Shown here in pieces: positions 15,531 through 23,358 of a DNA stretch of 23,358 nucleotides. Below the pieces are notes generated by a model. It worked only from the letters and a program-made list of their open reading frames with translations, did not search any database and was not told the DNA's origin. The number at the start of each line of letters is the position of its first letter. Positions within the stretch are counted from its first letter, which is position 1. Source of the DNA: a virus. The translations under genes were made by a program, and so were the position numbers. The stretch is taken from positions 1 through 23,358 of IMG/VR virus record IMGVR_UViG_3300046449_000164, one strand, 5' to 3'.

Positions 15531-16934
15531 ATGATGATCATTGACAATGCTGAACTTGATTATGTGCTAGACACAGATGGGCTGTTCACATTTACAGAGG
15601 GCGGGCCACTTCTTTTACTGGATGCAGATCCAGTTGCATATAAGGCAGCATCTGCGTGTGATAACCAGAAGCAGGTAATCAAGCTAAATAATGTTGAGTG
15701 CTACTCAGTTGATGGTGGTATCACGGAACTATATGCTGCACTGGGTTTCCATGACTACCGAGACTTTAATGCAATGTTAGATAAAAACCCTGCAATCACC
15801 CATGAAGTGGTGACCACCAGTGATGACTCAACTAACATGTTTCATACAATTAAAGCACAAGTAAAGCGGATCATTAAAGATTCTGGTGCTGGGTCAATTC
15901 GGTTGTTCTTGACTGATGGTGCATCTAACTTCCGGCTAACGGAAGATATTGCCACTGTACTGAAGTATAAGGGTAATCGAAAAGCTGATGCCAAGCCACA
16001 GTTGTTAGGAGAGGCACGTGAGTACCTGATGGAACAACTAGGTGCTGAGATGTGTATTGGTATGGAGGCTGATGATAAACTAGCAATCCTTCATAATGAA
16101 GCGTGGCTAGAAGCTATGGATCTCGCCAGAGAGGAACTTTCCAACAAAGATGGTGCAGTTGCACTATCTGATATAGAAAGTCGTGCCATGGAGCTTACAG
16201 GTACCGTGTTGGCTACAATTGATAAAGATATCAAGATGGTTGCTGGGTTGTTTATTAATCCAGACCAAGACCTTGGTATTGAAAAAATCTTCCCAATGGG
16301 ACACCTTTCACTTGAACAAAAGACTAAGACCAAAAAACTTAGATTTAGCGGTCTTCGTGGGTTCTATGCACAGCTGTTACTGGGAGACTCGTGTGATAAC
16401 ATCTCTGGTGTTTATTTCTGTGGTGATGTAAAGGTCCATGAACTGTTGTCACCTTGTAATACTGAGGAAGAGTTGTTTAAAGCTGTTTACTCCGAGATTT
16501 ATCAAGGGTTCCACAGAGAACATATCAAAGACCTCGATGCCGAAGTTTGTTCTCGTGTAGAGTCAGCAATCCTTATGGGAGAGTCTGATACAAAGAGTAA
16601 TCGTACAAAGTTACGGTCTAAGTTTAAGGGGCTATTGCAAAAGAATGTTGCTTTCTGTGATAAACACTACTACCACTGGAATGAGTATAAACTCAAAGAA
16701 GATGGCACGGTGTCAAATGAACTGACAGATCCAGATGCTGCTGTGGTTCTTACAATATCACCACTCAATTACCTCTTAGAGGTTGCACGATTAGTCTATA
16801 TGCTATCAGTGGAACCAAACGAAGATGGCTCTCATTTGTGGAAAGTCCCAGACCAAAACTGGGTTAATGAAGTTGATAAGCAATACCGTTATGAGAATCT
16901 CAGCAGAATTGAAACTGCGTGGAGTCCAAAGTAG
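15531..16934 (+). CDS. 5'-3' exonuclease, FEN/PIN-like
   Basis: A 467-aa nuclease of the FEN-like family, in the role of T7 gp6 or T5 D15: primer removal and DNA processing. The conserved acidic motifs are in order: LLLLDADPVAYKA (27-39, D31), FLTDG (126-130), YKGNR (146-150), GMEADDKLA (177-185), TIDKD (229-233) and GDSCDNISG (285-293). It is longer than typical phage FENs (about 300 aa): about 45 residues are inserted between EADD and TIDKD, and about 150 more extend the C-terminus. AAGGAGG lies 6 nt upstream of ATG 15531. A TTG at 15525 abuts that site and is too close to be the start. Confidence 0.85.
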   Translation: MMIIDNAELDYVLDTDGLFTFTEGGPLLLLDADPVAYKAASACDNQKQVIKLNNVECYSVDGGITELYAALGFHDYRDFNAMLDKNPAITHEVVTTSDDSTNMFHTIKAQVKRIIKDSGAGSIRLFLTDGASNFRLTEDIATVLKYKGNRKADAKPQLLGEAREYLMEQLGAEMCIGMEADDKLAILHNEAWLEAMDLAREELSNKDGAVALSDIESRAMELTGTVLATIDKDIKMVAGLFINPDQDLGIEKIFPMGHLSLEQKTKTKKLRFSGLRGFYAQLLLGDSCDNISGVYFCGDVKVHELLSPCNTEEELFKAVYSEIYQGFHREHIKDLDAEVCSRVESAILMGESDTKSNRTKLRSKFKGLLQKNVAFCDKHYYHWNEYKLKEDGTVSNELTDPDAAVVLTISPLNYLLEVARLVYMLSVEPNEDGSHLWKVPDQNWVNEVDKQYRYENLSRIETAWSPK

Positions 16935-16944
16935 GGGGTTGTTT

Positions 16945-17538
16945 ATGTCCAAGTTAATCAGTATAGATCAATCACTATCAAAAACAGCGTTGGTTGAATG
17001 GGTAGGTGGTAAGCCAGTTGCTAAACACCTATTCAAGTCTGGAAGCTCCAGTAGTAAAAAACACCTTGCAAATGTAAGGTATTTTGACACAGTGGATGAA
17101 CAGATGGAGTTCATAACATCAAGTATTATTGAACGTGTTGTTGGGTTTAAGCCATCAGCAATTGTCATGGAGGGACTTTCATTTGGGTCAATAGGTAATG
17201 CAACACGAGATCTGGCTGGTTTGTACTATGTGATGAGAAATGCGATGTACCAAGCAAGCTATGACTGGGGCCAGTTGCATGATGTATCTCCTACATCCTT
17301 GAAGGCCATGGCTCGCAACTATTTACCCCTTCAATTGCAAACCGTGCCGAAGCCAAGCGGTAAGGCTGGAACTAACCTTGTCAAGATGGAGAAACCGTTG
17401 ATGATTGCTGCTGTTCCACAAGAACACAGGTGGCTGTATGAGGGTCTTGGGATGTCAGGTATTAAATCAGGAAAAGATGATGTAGCTGATGCGTACTGGT
17501 TGGGAGTTTATTATGAAACAAAAATAAAAGGGGTATAG
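16945..17538 (+). CDS. RuvC-like Holliday junction resolvase
   Basis: A 197-aa RNase H-fold protein. The four acidic residues of RuvC-type resolvases can be placed: D8 in LISIDQSLSKT, E76 in AIVMEGLSFG, and D178/D179 plus D182 in GKDDVADAYWLG. Residues 80-125 include a helical stretch LAGLYYVMRNAMY and SPTSLKAMA, as in RuvC. Phage resolvases of this kind cut branched replication and recombination intermediates before packaging. GGGGG lies 6 nt upstream of the ATG. The gene begins 10 nt after the exonuclease stop and ends 1 nt before the next start, so the three are likely one translational unit. Confidence 0.82.
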   Translation: MSKLISIDQSLSKTALVEWVGGKPVAKHLFKSGSSSSKKHLANVRYFDTVDEQMEFITSSIIERVVGFKPSAIVMEGLSFGSIGNATRDLAGLYYVMRNAMYQASYDWGQLHDVSPTSLKAMARNYLPLQLQTVPKPSGKAGTNLVKMEKPLMIAAVPQEHRWLYEGLGMSGIKSGKDDVADAYWLGVYYETKIKGV

Positions 17539-17539
17539 G

Positions 17540-19216
17540 ATGGGGAAGAAAGGTTTCGATCACGAGACACTGCTGGAGATTGCTAGTCAAGACAAAGCGG
17601 GGGTGAGTGGAAGAAAGATTGCAGAAAGCTTGGGTCTTCATCATAGTAATGTGTGTCGGTTCTTAGCACGTGAGACGCATCTAGGGTTCTGGGAGAAGTA
17701 TACAGGGAAACCACTTGCAGCTGGGTCACTTAACAAGCCACACCTTAAACGTGGGAAAATGTCATCTGATAAGAAGGCATTTATCTTCACATCGGCACAG
17801 AACAACACGTTTGTTCACAGCAAGCTCCTCAAAACACTTCAGGTGATTTCTGGTCGACTAAATGCACCAATTGTTGTTGGGACGTTTACATACGACAAGG
17901 GGGCATATCAGAAGCTCCAGAAGGGTGATAGTTGGTATGCACCAGAGCTTCGTCAGTACATAAATGACGAATCAACTCAGGTTGCTGATGATTTGGTGTG
18001 GTGTGGTGAATTGAACATTCTCCCAACAGCAGCTAATCCGATCTCTGGGCTACAAAATTACACTGGATCAGCAAGCTCTATCATCCCACATTCAAAGGTA
18101 AATCTTGAAAGTGTTGCCTCTCACAAAGGTAAGTCAGCAAAGATGGTTTACACCACCGGATGTGTTACTCAGTCAAACTTTGTTAAAAAGAAGGCTGGGC
18201 AGAAGGCTGAGCACCACCATATTTATGGTGCCCTTTTGGTTGAGATTGACAAAGATGGTACATGGTTTGCGAGACAGCTCATTGCTGAGACCCACACGGG
18301 TAACGTATATGACCTTGATACGTACTACACCCCCGAGGGCTTTACCACTGGCCACCGTGTCATGGGGATCAACTGGGGTGATATCCACGCAGAAAAACTC
18401 TGTCCGGTTGTGGGTGCTGTATCCTTTGGTGTTGCTATGGCTGATGAAGCCAGTATGCCCCATCAGGTTGAGGGGCCTAACATGCTTGATGACTTGAGAC
18501 CCCATCACATGTTCTACCACGACCTGACAGATTTCAAGGTGAGAAATCATCACAACCGAAAGAACCCACTTTTCAAAATTGCAATGATGTATGCAAAGAC
18601 AGAAGAAGTTTCTTATGGTCTTGAGCAGGCTGGCAAGGTGTTGGAATTAACATCACGACCTTGGTGTCAATCTGTGGTTGTTAACTCAAACCATGATGCT
18701 GCTTTGCAGAAATGGGCTACAGAGATTACATGGGGTGAAGATCCTATCAATGCCGAGTTCTTACTTTCCTGTCAGCTGAAGCTGGTACGGGCTATTAAGG
18801 ACAAGGATTCAAACTTCTGCATCTTTGAGGATTCATTAAAGGGCCTTAACGGGACCATTGATGATGTAAAATTCCTTCGACTAGATGAGAGCTACCGTAT
18901 CTGCGGTGACAATGGTATCCAATGCGGGTTCCATGGCCATACAGGTAACAATGGTGCCCGTGGTTCAACGCAATCTTATCGGTTGGCTGGAGAGCGTTTC
19001 AATATCGGCCATCAGCACTCCGCAAACATCCGTGATGGGGTTTATGTTGCTGGTGTGTCTGGTAAGTTGGATATGGGGTACAACGTTGGTATGGGTGGCT
19101 GGTCGCAGTCTCACATTGTAACGTACAAAAATGCTAAGCGTGCGATTATTACTATCAAAGGTAGTCGGTATAAAGCCAAACACCACTACATTGATGGGAA
19201 GTGGATCATCTTATAA
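17540..19216 (+). CDS. Metallophosphoesterase with N-terminal helix-turn-helix, possibly T5 A1-like
   Basis: A 558-aa protein. Residues about 10-45 (ASQDKAGVSGRKIAESLGLH) look like a resolvase-type helix-turn-helix. From about 275 the motifs of calcineurin-like phosphoesterases appear in order: GDIH (280-283), an Asp/His-rich stretch HHMFYHDLTDFKVRNHHN (322-339), NSNHD (382-386), GFHGHTGNNG (463-472) and GHQHS (490-494). These would bind two metal ions, as in Mre11/SbcD nucleases. The length and motif set recall the A1 protein of phage T5, which takes part in host DNA breakdown; I hold this as likely but unproven. It starts 1 nt after the resolvase stop with AAAAGGGG upstream. A nuclease feeding host nucleotides to the phage would fit the dNMP kinase that follows. 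Confidence 0.6.
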   Translation: MGKKGFDHETLLEIASQDKAGVSGRKIAESLGLHHSNVCRFLARETHLGFWEKYTGKPLAAGSLNKPHLKRGKMSSDKKAFIFTSAQNNTFVHSKLLKTLQVISGRLNAPIVVGTFTYDKGAYQKLQKGDSWYAPELRQYINDESTQVADDLVWCGELNILPTAANPISGLQNYTGSASSIIPHSKVNLESVASHKGKSAKMVYTTGCVTQSNFVKKKAGQKAEHHHIYGALLVEIDKDGTWFARQLIAETHTGNVYDLDTYYTPEGFTTGHRVMGINWGDIHAEKLCPVVGAVSFGVAMADEASMPHQVEGPNMLDDLRPHHMFYHDLTDFKVRNHHNRKNPLFKIAMMYAKTEEVSYGLEQAGKVLELTSRPWCQSVVVNSNHDAALQKWATEITWGEDPINAEFLLSCQLKLVRAIKDKDSNFCIFEDSLKGLNGTIDDVKFLRLDESYRICGDNGIQCGFHGHTGNNGARGSTQSYRLAGERFNIGHQHSANIRDGVYVAGVSGKLDMGYNVGMGGWSQSHIVTYKNAKRAIITIKGSRYKAKHHYIDGKWIIL

Positions 19217-19319
19217 TGGATTAGGTCAGGAAAGATTGAACGGAGAATGGGCACCACGGAAACAACTGAAACAAGTGGAGATACCTCACCCGCCTAACTA
19301 ACACAGATGGTGTTTTACC

Positions 19320-19342
19320 AATAGGGATGTGTTGTCCCTATT
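19320..19342 (+). other. Stem-loop upstream of dNMP kinase gene
   Basis: A perfect 8-bp stem AATAGGGA/TCCCTATT with a 7-nt loop lies in the 165-nt gap between the phosphoesterase and dNMP kinase genes. What follows is ATAAAAAA, not a U-tract, so it is not a terminator for rightward transcripts. The rest of the gap holds no gene that I can support. It may be a processing or mRNA-stability element. Confidence 0.45.
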
Positions 19343-19381
19343 ATAAAAAATCATTATCAAACAAGACCAATAGGAGTTAAT

Positions 19382-20026
19382 ATGACAAATGCTTTAAATT
19401 ATTACCCAGCACACTTATTGAAAGGTAAGGTTGTTCTTATGAATGCACCACTGTTATGTGGAAAAGATTACTCTGTAGAGATGCTACAAAAGGCAACTGG
19501 TTGTCAGCACTTAGAGTTTAAGAAGACCCTCCACACAATAGCGATGGCAATAACTGGGTTACCAGAAGCTAAGTACTTTTCCATCTACAATGATAGAGAG
19601 AAGAAAGAGGTTCCGCAAAAAGAGTTCCTTGGGTTATCACCACGTGCCATGCTGATCTGGATTTCAGAAAATGTTTGTAAGCCCAAGTTTGGTGAGCGTT
19701 ATTTTGGTATGCCAGCTGCTGCAAGTGTTGATCTTGAAACGGGTGCTGCATTTTCTGACAGCGGGTTTCCACAGGAGATCTACCCAATCGCTGACCGTAT
19801 TGGTGCGGAGAATGTGTATGTTGTTCGATTTAATAGAGGCGGGGCAGACTTCTCAGCTGATAGTAGAGATTTTCTCCAAAAGAAAGATTGTCCTATTGGT
19901 ACCAACTTTATCGACATGACCAATGATGCGACTATCTTTGAGTTTGTGAATGCAATCACACATTGGATTGCAACTGGTGAAAAGGGTGTGTTCACAGAAG
20001 ACCTATTCACAAACTCGGGGGTGTAA
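19382..20026 (+). CDS. Deoxynucleoside monophosphate kinase
   Basis: A 214-aa kinase. The P-loop is in MNAPLLCGKDY (residues about 20-30; GKD in place of GKS/GKT), typical of phage dNMP kinases such as T4 gp1 and T5 Dnk. A central block (LSPRAMLIWISENVCKPKFG) and FSDSGFPQEI look like the nucleotide-binding and lid parts seen in the family. It would phosphorylate dNMPs, from host DNA breakdown or synthesis, to dNDPs for replication. TAGGAG lies 6 nt upstream of the ATG. The methylase gene begins 1 nt after its stop. Confidence 0.8.
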   Translation: MTNALNYYPAHLLKGKVVLMNAPLLCGKDYSVEMLQKATGCQHLEFKKTLHTIAMAITGLPEAKYFSIYNDREKKEVPQKEFLGLSPRAMLIWISENVCKPKFGERYFGMPAAASVDLETGAAFSDSGFPQEIYPIADRIGAENVYVVRFNRGGADFSADSRDFLQKKDCPIGTNFIDMTNDATIFEFVNAITHWIATGEKGVFTEDLFTNSGV

Positions 20027-20027
20027 T

Positions 20028-20888
20028 TTGCAACTATCACCGATAAAGTATGTCGGGTCAAAAAGGAAACTTCTTGGCCAGATAGAGGACTACATCCCTG
20101 AGAACACATCACACATAGTAGAGCCATTTTGTGGAAGTGCAGCTTTGAGTTTTAGTAAGGAAACACCCTTTTACATCTTCGATGCAAGCCCAGAACTTAT
20201 AAATTTTTATGAGGTACTCATGTCTGATTATGATCGACTTGAGTCTGAGCTGTTATGGATAGAAACAGATCAATCAAAAGGTCTCTATTATGATATGCGT
20301 GCATGGGACCGTGTTGGTAATTTCGAAGATATCCATTCCACAATCCAGAGAGCTGCTCGTTATTACTACATAATTTATGGTGGGTACAATGGTCTGTATC
20401 GTGTAAACAAGAACAACCAGTGCAACACACCCATGGGTGATAAGTGTATGGCTGTCAACTACAAGCAGTTACAACTTGCTCGTGATCATCTGAACAAATT
20501 CTGTCGTGGTGTGTTTTGTGAGCAGTTTGATACGTATAACTCTCCAGAGGGTATGCTCAGCAAAAGCAGCAACCCGTTTGTACTAATAGACCCGCCATAC
20601 TCTGATGGTGATGGTGGTAAGAAGGTATTTAAGGATTACACACCCGAGGGTGATGGTGGTGATTTTTATGAACGACTTCGTGTATACCTCTGGGATCTGA
20701 CCAATGCTGGTATCCCATTCTTGATGACCAATACATGGTGTACATTCATACGTGACTATTTTTCACCATTTGACATTGACAAGGTTGAAACTAAGTACTC
20801 AATTGCTGCTGATGGACAAAAACGTGGACAGGTGTTTGAGGCATTTGTATCTAACAGAACACTACTAGCGGGGGGTATATATGCCTGA
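20028..20888 (+). CDS. Dam-like DNA adenine N6-methyltransferase (D12 class)
   Basis: A 286-aa methyltransferase. The motifs of the Dam family appear in order: PIKYVGSKRKL (5-15, motif X), VEPFCGSAAL (31-40, SAM binding), RYYYIIYGGYNGLYRVN (111-127, like the Dam NGLxR block) and LIDPPYS (186-192, catalytic DPPY). It should transfer a methyl group to adenine, probably at GATC, though specificity cannot be read from sequence. The start is a TTG at 20028, one base after the kinase stop, with GGGGGTG upstream; the first upstream in-frame ATG (19950) lies well inside the kinase gene. The stop overlaps the ligase start by 8 nt. Roles may include defence against restriction or marking of origin DNA. 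Confidence 0.85.
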   Translation: MQLSPIKYVGSKRKLLGQIEDYIPENTSHIVEPFCGSAALSFSKETPFYIFDASPELINFYEVLMSDYDRLESELLWIETDQSKGLYYDMRAWDRVGNFEDIHSTIQRAARYYYIIYGGYNGLYRVNKNNQCNTPMGDKCMAVNYKQLQLARDHLNKFCRGVFCEQFDTYNSPEGMLSKSSNPFVLIDPPYSDGDGGKKVFKDYTPEGDGGDFYERLRVYLWDLTNAGIPFLMTNTWCTFIRDYFSPFDIDKVETKYSIAADGQKRGQVFEAFVSNRTLLAGGIYA

Positions 20889-22017
20889 TATTATGTATAA
20901 GATGACAAAGGGCGGTAAGAAGTTTCAAATCTGGACTGCTTGGGTGGAAGGTGCAGAAGTTATCTGTCAATACGGACAGGAGCTTGGTAAACACACAGCC
21001 TCCAAGTTTACAGCGAAGGCCACCAATGTAGGTCGAGCAAATGAACGTAACCCTGAACAACAGGCACAGTTTGAGTTAGAAGCTCTCTACGTAGACCGTA
21101 AGGACAATAAACACTACCGACTTACCAAAGAGGAGGCCATGGAGGTTTATCATGCCTGTGTTGTTCCTATGAAGATTACCAACTTCAAAGATGCTGAGAA
21201 GAATGTACGATATCCGTGCTACGTCCAGAAGAAGTTTAATGGTAGCCGACTAATGGTTATGAAGCAGCAGTCAATCTCAAAGGTTGGCCGTGTGGAGTCA
21301 TTTGATATCCCTCACCTGTTTGAAGAAGTTAAACTCCTTGACCGTGACATTGATTCAGAGATGTATCACCACGGATTTAGTTTACAACGTATCCGATCAG
21401 CAACATTAAAGCCAAACGAGGATACACCACATCTAGGTCTAGTTATTTTCGACATCCCAGAGCGTGATGTACCATTCAGTGATAAGGTACGTAAGCTGAG
21501 AAGCATCCAAAGACGCATCAGAGAGCTTAACCTTCAGTACCTTAGTGTTGAGATGCCTGTGCTGGTAAACAATCGTGAAGAGCTTGTAGAGCTGTTTGAA
21601 TCGGCAACATCTGAGACAATTGGTGAAGATGGAGAGACAATCTCTGAGTATGAAGGCATTGTAATCCGTAACACTGATAGTGTCTTTGAGTTTGGTGTTC
21701 GCAGCAATGAAATTCTTAAGTGGAAGCCAAGGTTCGATGCTGAAGCAAAGGTAATTGGAATTGAGGCTTGCAAGAACGGGGACGCTAAGTTAATATGCGT
21801 TGCATCAGATGAACTTGAGAATGTTGAGTTCCGAGTGATGATGAAAGTCAAACGAAGAGATGGGGTGAAGTACCCTCGTAAGGTTGTAGACATGGAACCA
21901 TTAGTTGGTCAGTGGATCACATTCAGCTATGAAGAGTTGTCTGATAAGGGGGTACCAACCAAGCCAGTAGGTGAACTTCCTCGTAAGTGTAATGAGAAAG
22001 GAGAACCATTGGAGTGA
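20881..22017 (+). CDS. ATP-dependent DNA ligase with N-terminal WGR-like domain
   Basis: A 378-aa ligase. Residues about 15-80 resemble a WGR-type domain (FQIWTAWVEGAEVICQYG, then NVGRANERNPEQQA), which in other proteins binds DNA ends or nicks. The nucleotidyltransferase domain has motif I KFNGSR (118-123), with K118 the expected lysine for adenylation; the usual Asp of KxDG is Asn. Motif III is DSEMY, motif IV EGIVIRN and motif V LKWKPRF. A C-terminal OB-fold region follows. It would seal Okazaki fragment nicks. GGGGGG lies 5 nt upstream of the ATG, inside the methylase gene, which suggests coupling. The Asn in motif I is a real oddity but the other motifs are intact. Confidence 0.85.
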   Translation: MPDIMYKMTKGGKKFQIWTAWVEGAEVICQYGQELGKHTASKFTAKATNVGRANERNPEQQAQFELEALYVDRKDNKHYRLTKEEAMEVYHACVVPMKITNFKDAEKNVRYPCYVQKKFNGSRLMVMKQQSISKVGRVESFDIPHLFEEVKLLDRDIDSEMYHHGFSLQRIRSATLKPNEDTPHLGLVIFDIPERDVPFSDKVRKLRSIQRRIRELNLQYLSVEMPVLVNNREELVELFESATSETIGEDGETISEYEGIVIRNTDSVFEFGVRSNEILKWKPRFDAEAKVIGIEACKNGDAKLICVASDELENVEFRVMMKVKRRDGVKYPRKVVDMEPLVGQWITFSYEELSDKGVPTKPVGELPRKCNEKGEPLE

Positions 22018-22021
22018 TGCC

Positions 22022-22147
22022 ATGCAACCAGTTCCAGATAAAAATGATACTGATGTAAGAATACGTAGGCGGTTAAGAAGGTCAGGAAAGTCCGAACAAT
22101 ATATCCAGTCATACCTTCGGGGTTGGCATCATGTAAGAAACAGATAA
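22022..22147 (+). CDS. Small basic hypothetical protein
   Basis: A 41-aa frame, MQPVPDKNDTDVRIRRRLRR at its start and ending YLRGWHHVRNR. It fills the gap between ligase and the next gene. GGAG (22011-22014) lies 7 nt upstream of the ATG, and the next gene begins 10 nt after its stop, so the spacing matches the operon. It is strongly basic and could bind nucleic acid. I know no family for it. Support is from position and ribosome binding site only. Confidence 0.5.
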   Translation: MQPVPDKNDTDVRIRRRLRRSGKSEQYIQSYLRGWHHVRNR

Positions 22148-22157
22148 GGAGACAAAT

Positions 22158-22517
22158 ATGTCTAAAATGAAAGCACAGAGAGCAGCATTAGTGGCAACAA
22201 CAGGGACCATGGTTATCCCAATGCTTATCCAACAAAAAGCCTCACTATATGCTGTTGGTGTTGTATTGCTACCGCATGTTGATCCACGCGCAAGCAAGCA
22301 ACTAAAGAAAGATCTTCTTACCATGAAGAAGCAGGTGCACCGTGTTTGTGGCAAAAAAGCTGGTGAAGAGCTGTTATTAATGAACACAGGTAATGTGATG
22401 TTGGCTTACAAAGGTGCCATGGCTTCTGGTGAAGAGGCATTCTCAGAGTTTCTTGAAGAGTGGTCCGGTACCTTCCGCAAAGGTGTTGTTAGTGTCCTTG
22501 GTCGTAAAGTTAAGTAA
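22158..22517 (+). CDS. Hypothetical protein
   Basis: A 119-aa protein with a good ribosome binding site (AAGGAG, 6 nt upstream). The first half is mildly hydrophobic (ALVATTGTMVIPMLIQQ, SLYAVGVVLLPH) but not a clear membrane helix. The rest is helical and charged (KKDLLTMKKQVHRVCGKKAG, SEFLEEWSGTFRKG). It resembles no family that I can name. It lies in the rightward operon between ligase and the DUF7768-like gene. Confidence 0.75.
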   Translation: MSKMKAQRAALVATTGTMVIPMLIQQKASLYAVGVVLLPHVDPRASKQLKKDLLTMKKQVHRVCGKKAGEELLLMNTGNVMLAYKGAMASGEEAFSEFLEEWSGTFRKGVVSVLGRKVK

Positions 22518-22528
22518 AGGGGGTTTTG

Positions 22529-22849
22529 ATGGAACCTGTAATATTAGAGTCACCGTTCGCTGGGGATGTAGATGCTAACATAGAATATGCACAGAAATGT
22601 ATGCATGATATGCTTCTTCGTGGTGAGGCCCCATACGCTTCACACCTCCTGTACACCCAACAGAATGTTCTGGATGACACAGTTCCAGAACAACGAAAGC
22701 TCGGGATTGAGGCTGGGTTTGTTTGGAAGCACATGGCTGGGATGAAAAGTGTAGCTTATCTAGATCATGGTATGTCTGGTGGTATGCAGATGGCAAAAGA
22801 CTACTGCAATGAACACGGACTTCCTTGGGAGGAACGACTTCTTTACTAA
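22529..22849 (+). CDS. DUF7768-like protein
   Basis: A 106-aa protein beginning MEPVILESPFAGDVDANIEY. The block RGEAPYASHLLYTQQNVLDD and GIEAGFVWKHMAGM are characteristic of a small family common in phages and bacteria, related to nucleoside deoxyribosyltransferase-like folds. The biochemical role is not established. The fold relation suggests nucleotide handling, which would fit a replication operon. The start is ATG 22529 with AAAGGGGG 5 nt upstream; a TTG codon just before it is too close to that site. Confidence 0.75.
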   Translation: MEPVILESPFAGDVDANIEYAQKCMHDMLLRGEAPYASHLLYTQQNVLDDTVPEQRKLGIEAGFVWKHMAGMKSVAYLDHGMSGGMQMAKDYCNEHGLPWEERLLY

Positions 22850-22888
22850 ATAACATGGGGGTGATTTATAGCAAATCATAGCAGGCAT

Positions 22889-23358
22889 GTGGGGATTATT
22901 CGACCCACAGTGCCTCACCCTGACATCTTTTTTGGTAATGTGCGTGAAGTATCGGAGTATGCTGGTGTTAGTAGAAGAACAGCATGCAACATGATTGACA
23001 CGGACGGTTATACAACCAGAAAAGGTTTCAGAAGAATGACTCCTGAGGAGGAGAATAAATACTACCAGCCACCACAGCCAAGAAACCAAAAGGTAAAACA
23101 CAAACAACATGAATCTAAGCGGTTTTGGCACATCACATTCTTCAGAAACTGGGAGAAAGGTGATCCCTCTCCAAAAGATCCTGTTGATCACTTCTCTGGT
23201 ACAATCACCGAATTTAACAACTTCACTGGTTGTAAGCCATCTCAGCTTGTCAGGATGCTGAACACACATTTCAAGGTAAAAGATAAGTATCCACTCGCAA
23301 CATTTCACGGATGGCGTGTAGCCCGTGTTCGGAAGTATATCAAGCCCGCACCACACTC
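22889..23358 (+). CDS. Putative DNA-binding protein with helix-turn-helix (partial at right edge)
   Basis: An open frame from about 22865 runs off the right edge with no stop. Near the N-terminus GNVREVSEYAGVSRRTACNM looks like a helix-turn-helix of the MerR/excisionase or terminase-small type. Then come a Lys/Gln-rich linker (PPQPRNQKVKHKQHESK), RFWHITFFRNWEKG and GTITEFNNFTGCKPSQLVRM, perhaps a second helix-turn-helix. The start is unclear: GTG 22889 has a short AGG site, while GGGGGTG at 22857-22863 lies upstream of an ATA at 22868 in the same frame. No in-frame ATG precedes the first motif. It may be a transcription regulator or an HNH-associated DNA-binding module. The function is not known. 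Confidence 0.6.
   Translation, partial: MGIIRPTVPHPDIFFGNVREVSEYAGVSRRTACNMIDTDGYTTRKGFRRMTPEEENKYYQPPQPRNQKVKHKQHESKRFWHITFFRNWEKGDPSPKDPVDHFSGTITEFNNFTGCKPSQLVRMLNTHFKVKDKYPLATFHGWRVARVRKYIKPAPH

Noticed and set aside
19247-19297. 16-codon Thr-rich frame upstream of dNMP kinase
   Set aside because: The GGAG is only one base from the ATG, and nothing else supports translation.
19333-19340. TGTCCCTA as another copy of the phage promoter
   Set aside because: Only 8 bases match, the following bases (TTATAAA) differ, and the match is explained by the 8-bp hairpin stem.
22760-23356. Leftward 198-aa frame at the right edge
   Set aside because: It lies opposite the rightward genes at 22529 and 22889, has no recognisable motif or ribosome binding site, and the rightward frame gives a protein-like sequence with a helix-turn-helix.
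1-23358. tRNA genes, CRISPR arrays, insertion sequences, integrase or attachment sites
   Set aside because: None was recognised on reading either strand; covariance and repeat searches were not possible here.

Overview
The window looks like part of a lytic, tailed double-stranded DNA phage genome. It carries a portal gene, a large terminase gene, a T7-type single-subunit RNA polymerase and a full phage replication set. Gene packing is tight and most starts have purine-rich ribosome binding sites of the Gram-negative type. No host genes, integrase, tRNA genes, insertion sequences or CRISPR arrays were seen. The host is probably a proteobacterium, but the sequence alone does not fix it.

Left arm (1-7321, all leftward): a portal gene cut by the window edge, the large terminase, a likely small terminase, then about 0.94 kb without genes (3166-4102), a small unknown gene, and the RNA polymerase gene. 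A near-consensus sigma-70 promoter (TTGACA, 17 bp, CATAAT) points into the polymerase gene, so host RNA polymerase probably makes it early.

Right arm (7557-23358, all rightward): primase-helicase, Dda/RecD-like helicase, a small unknown protein, family A DNA polymerase, a probable single-strand DNA-binding protein, 5'-3' FEN-like exonuclease, RuvC-like resolvase, a metallophosphoesterase with an N-terminal helix-turn-helix (possibly like T5 A1), dNMP kinase, Dam-like adenine methylase, ATP-dependent DNA ligase, small unknown genes, and a DNA-binding gene cut by the right edge.

Two results stand out. First, a perfect 31-bp repeat occurs twice in opposite orientations. One copy points left toward the packaging genes (3519 to 3489) and one points right toward the replication genes (7487 to 7517). 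Both lie in non-coding DNA, and the repeat resembles a T7/T3-class promoter; it is the best candidate for the phage polymerase's own promoter. The leftward copy precedes a leader of about 330 nt rich in hairpins. Second, the DNA polymerase gene is split by an 829-nt group I intron (13270-14098) that carries an HNH endonuclease. P1 and P10 pairings place the splice sites so that the intron sits exactly between the His and Asp codons of the catalytic HDE motif (motif C). Unspliced reading gives a truncated polymerase plus a spurious 120-aa protein; the spliced product is 872 aa.

The gene-free region also holds five GATC sites within 35 bp, tandem hairpins and a short 13-bp-phased repeat. With a phage-encoded Dam-like methylase present, it is a candidate origin or control region, but this is inference.
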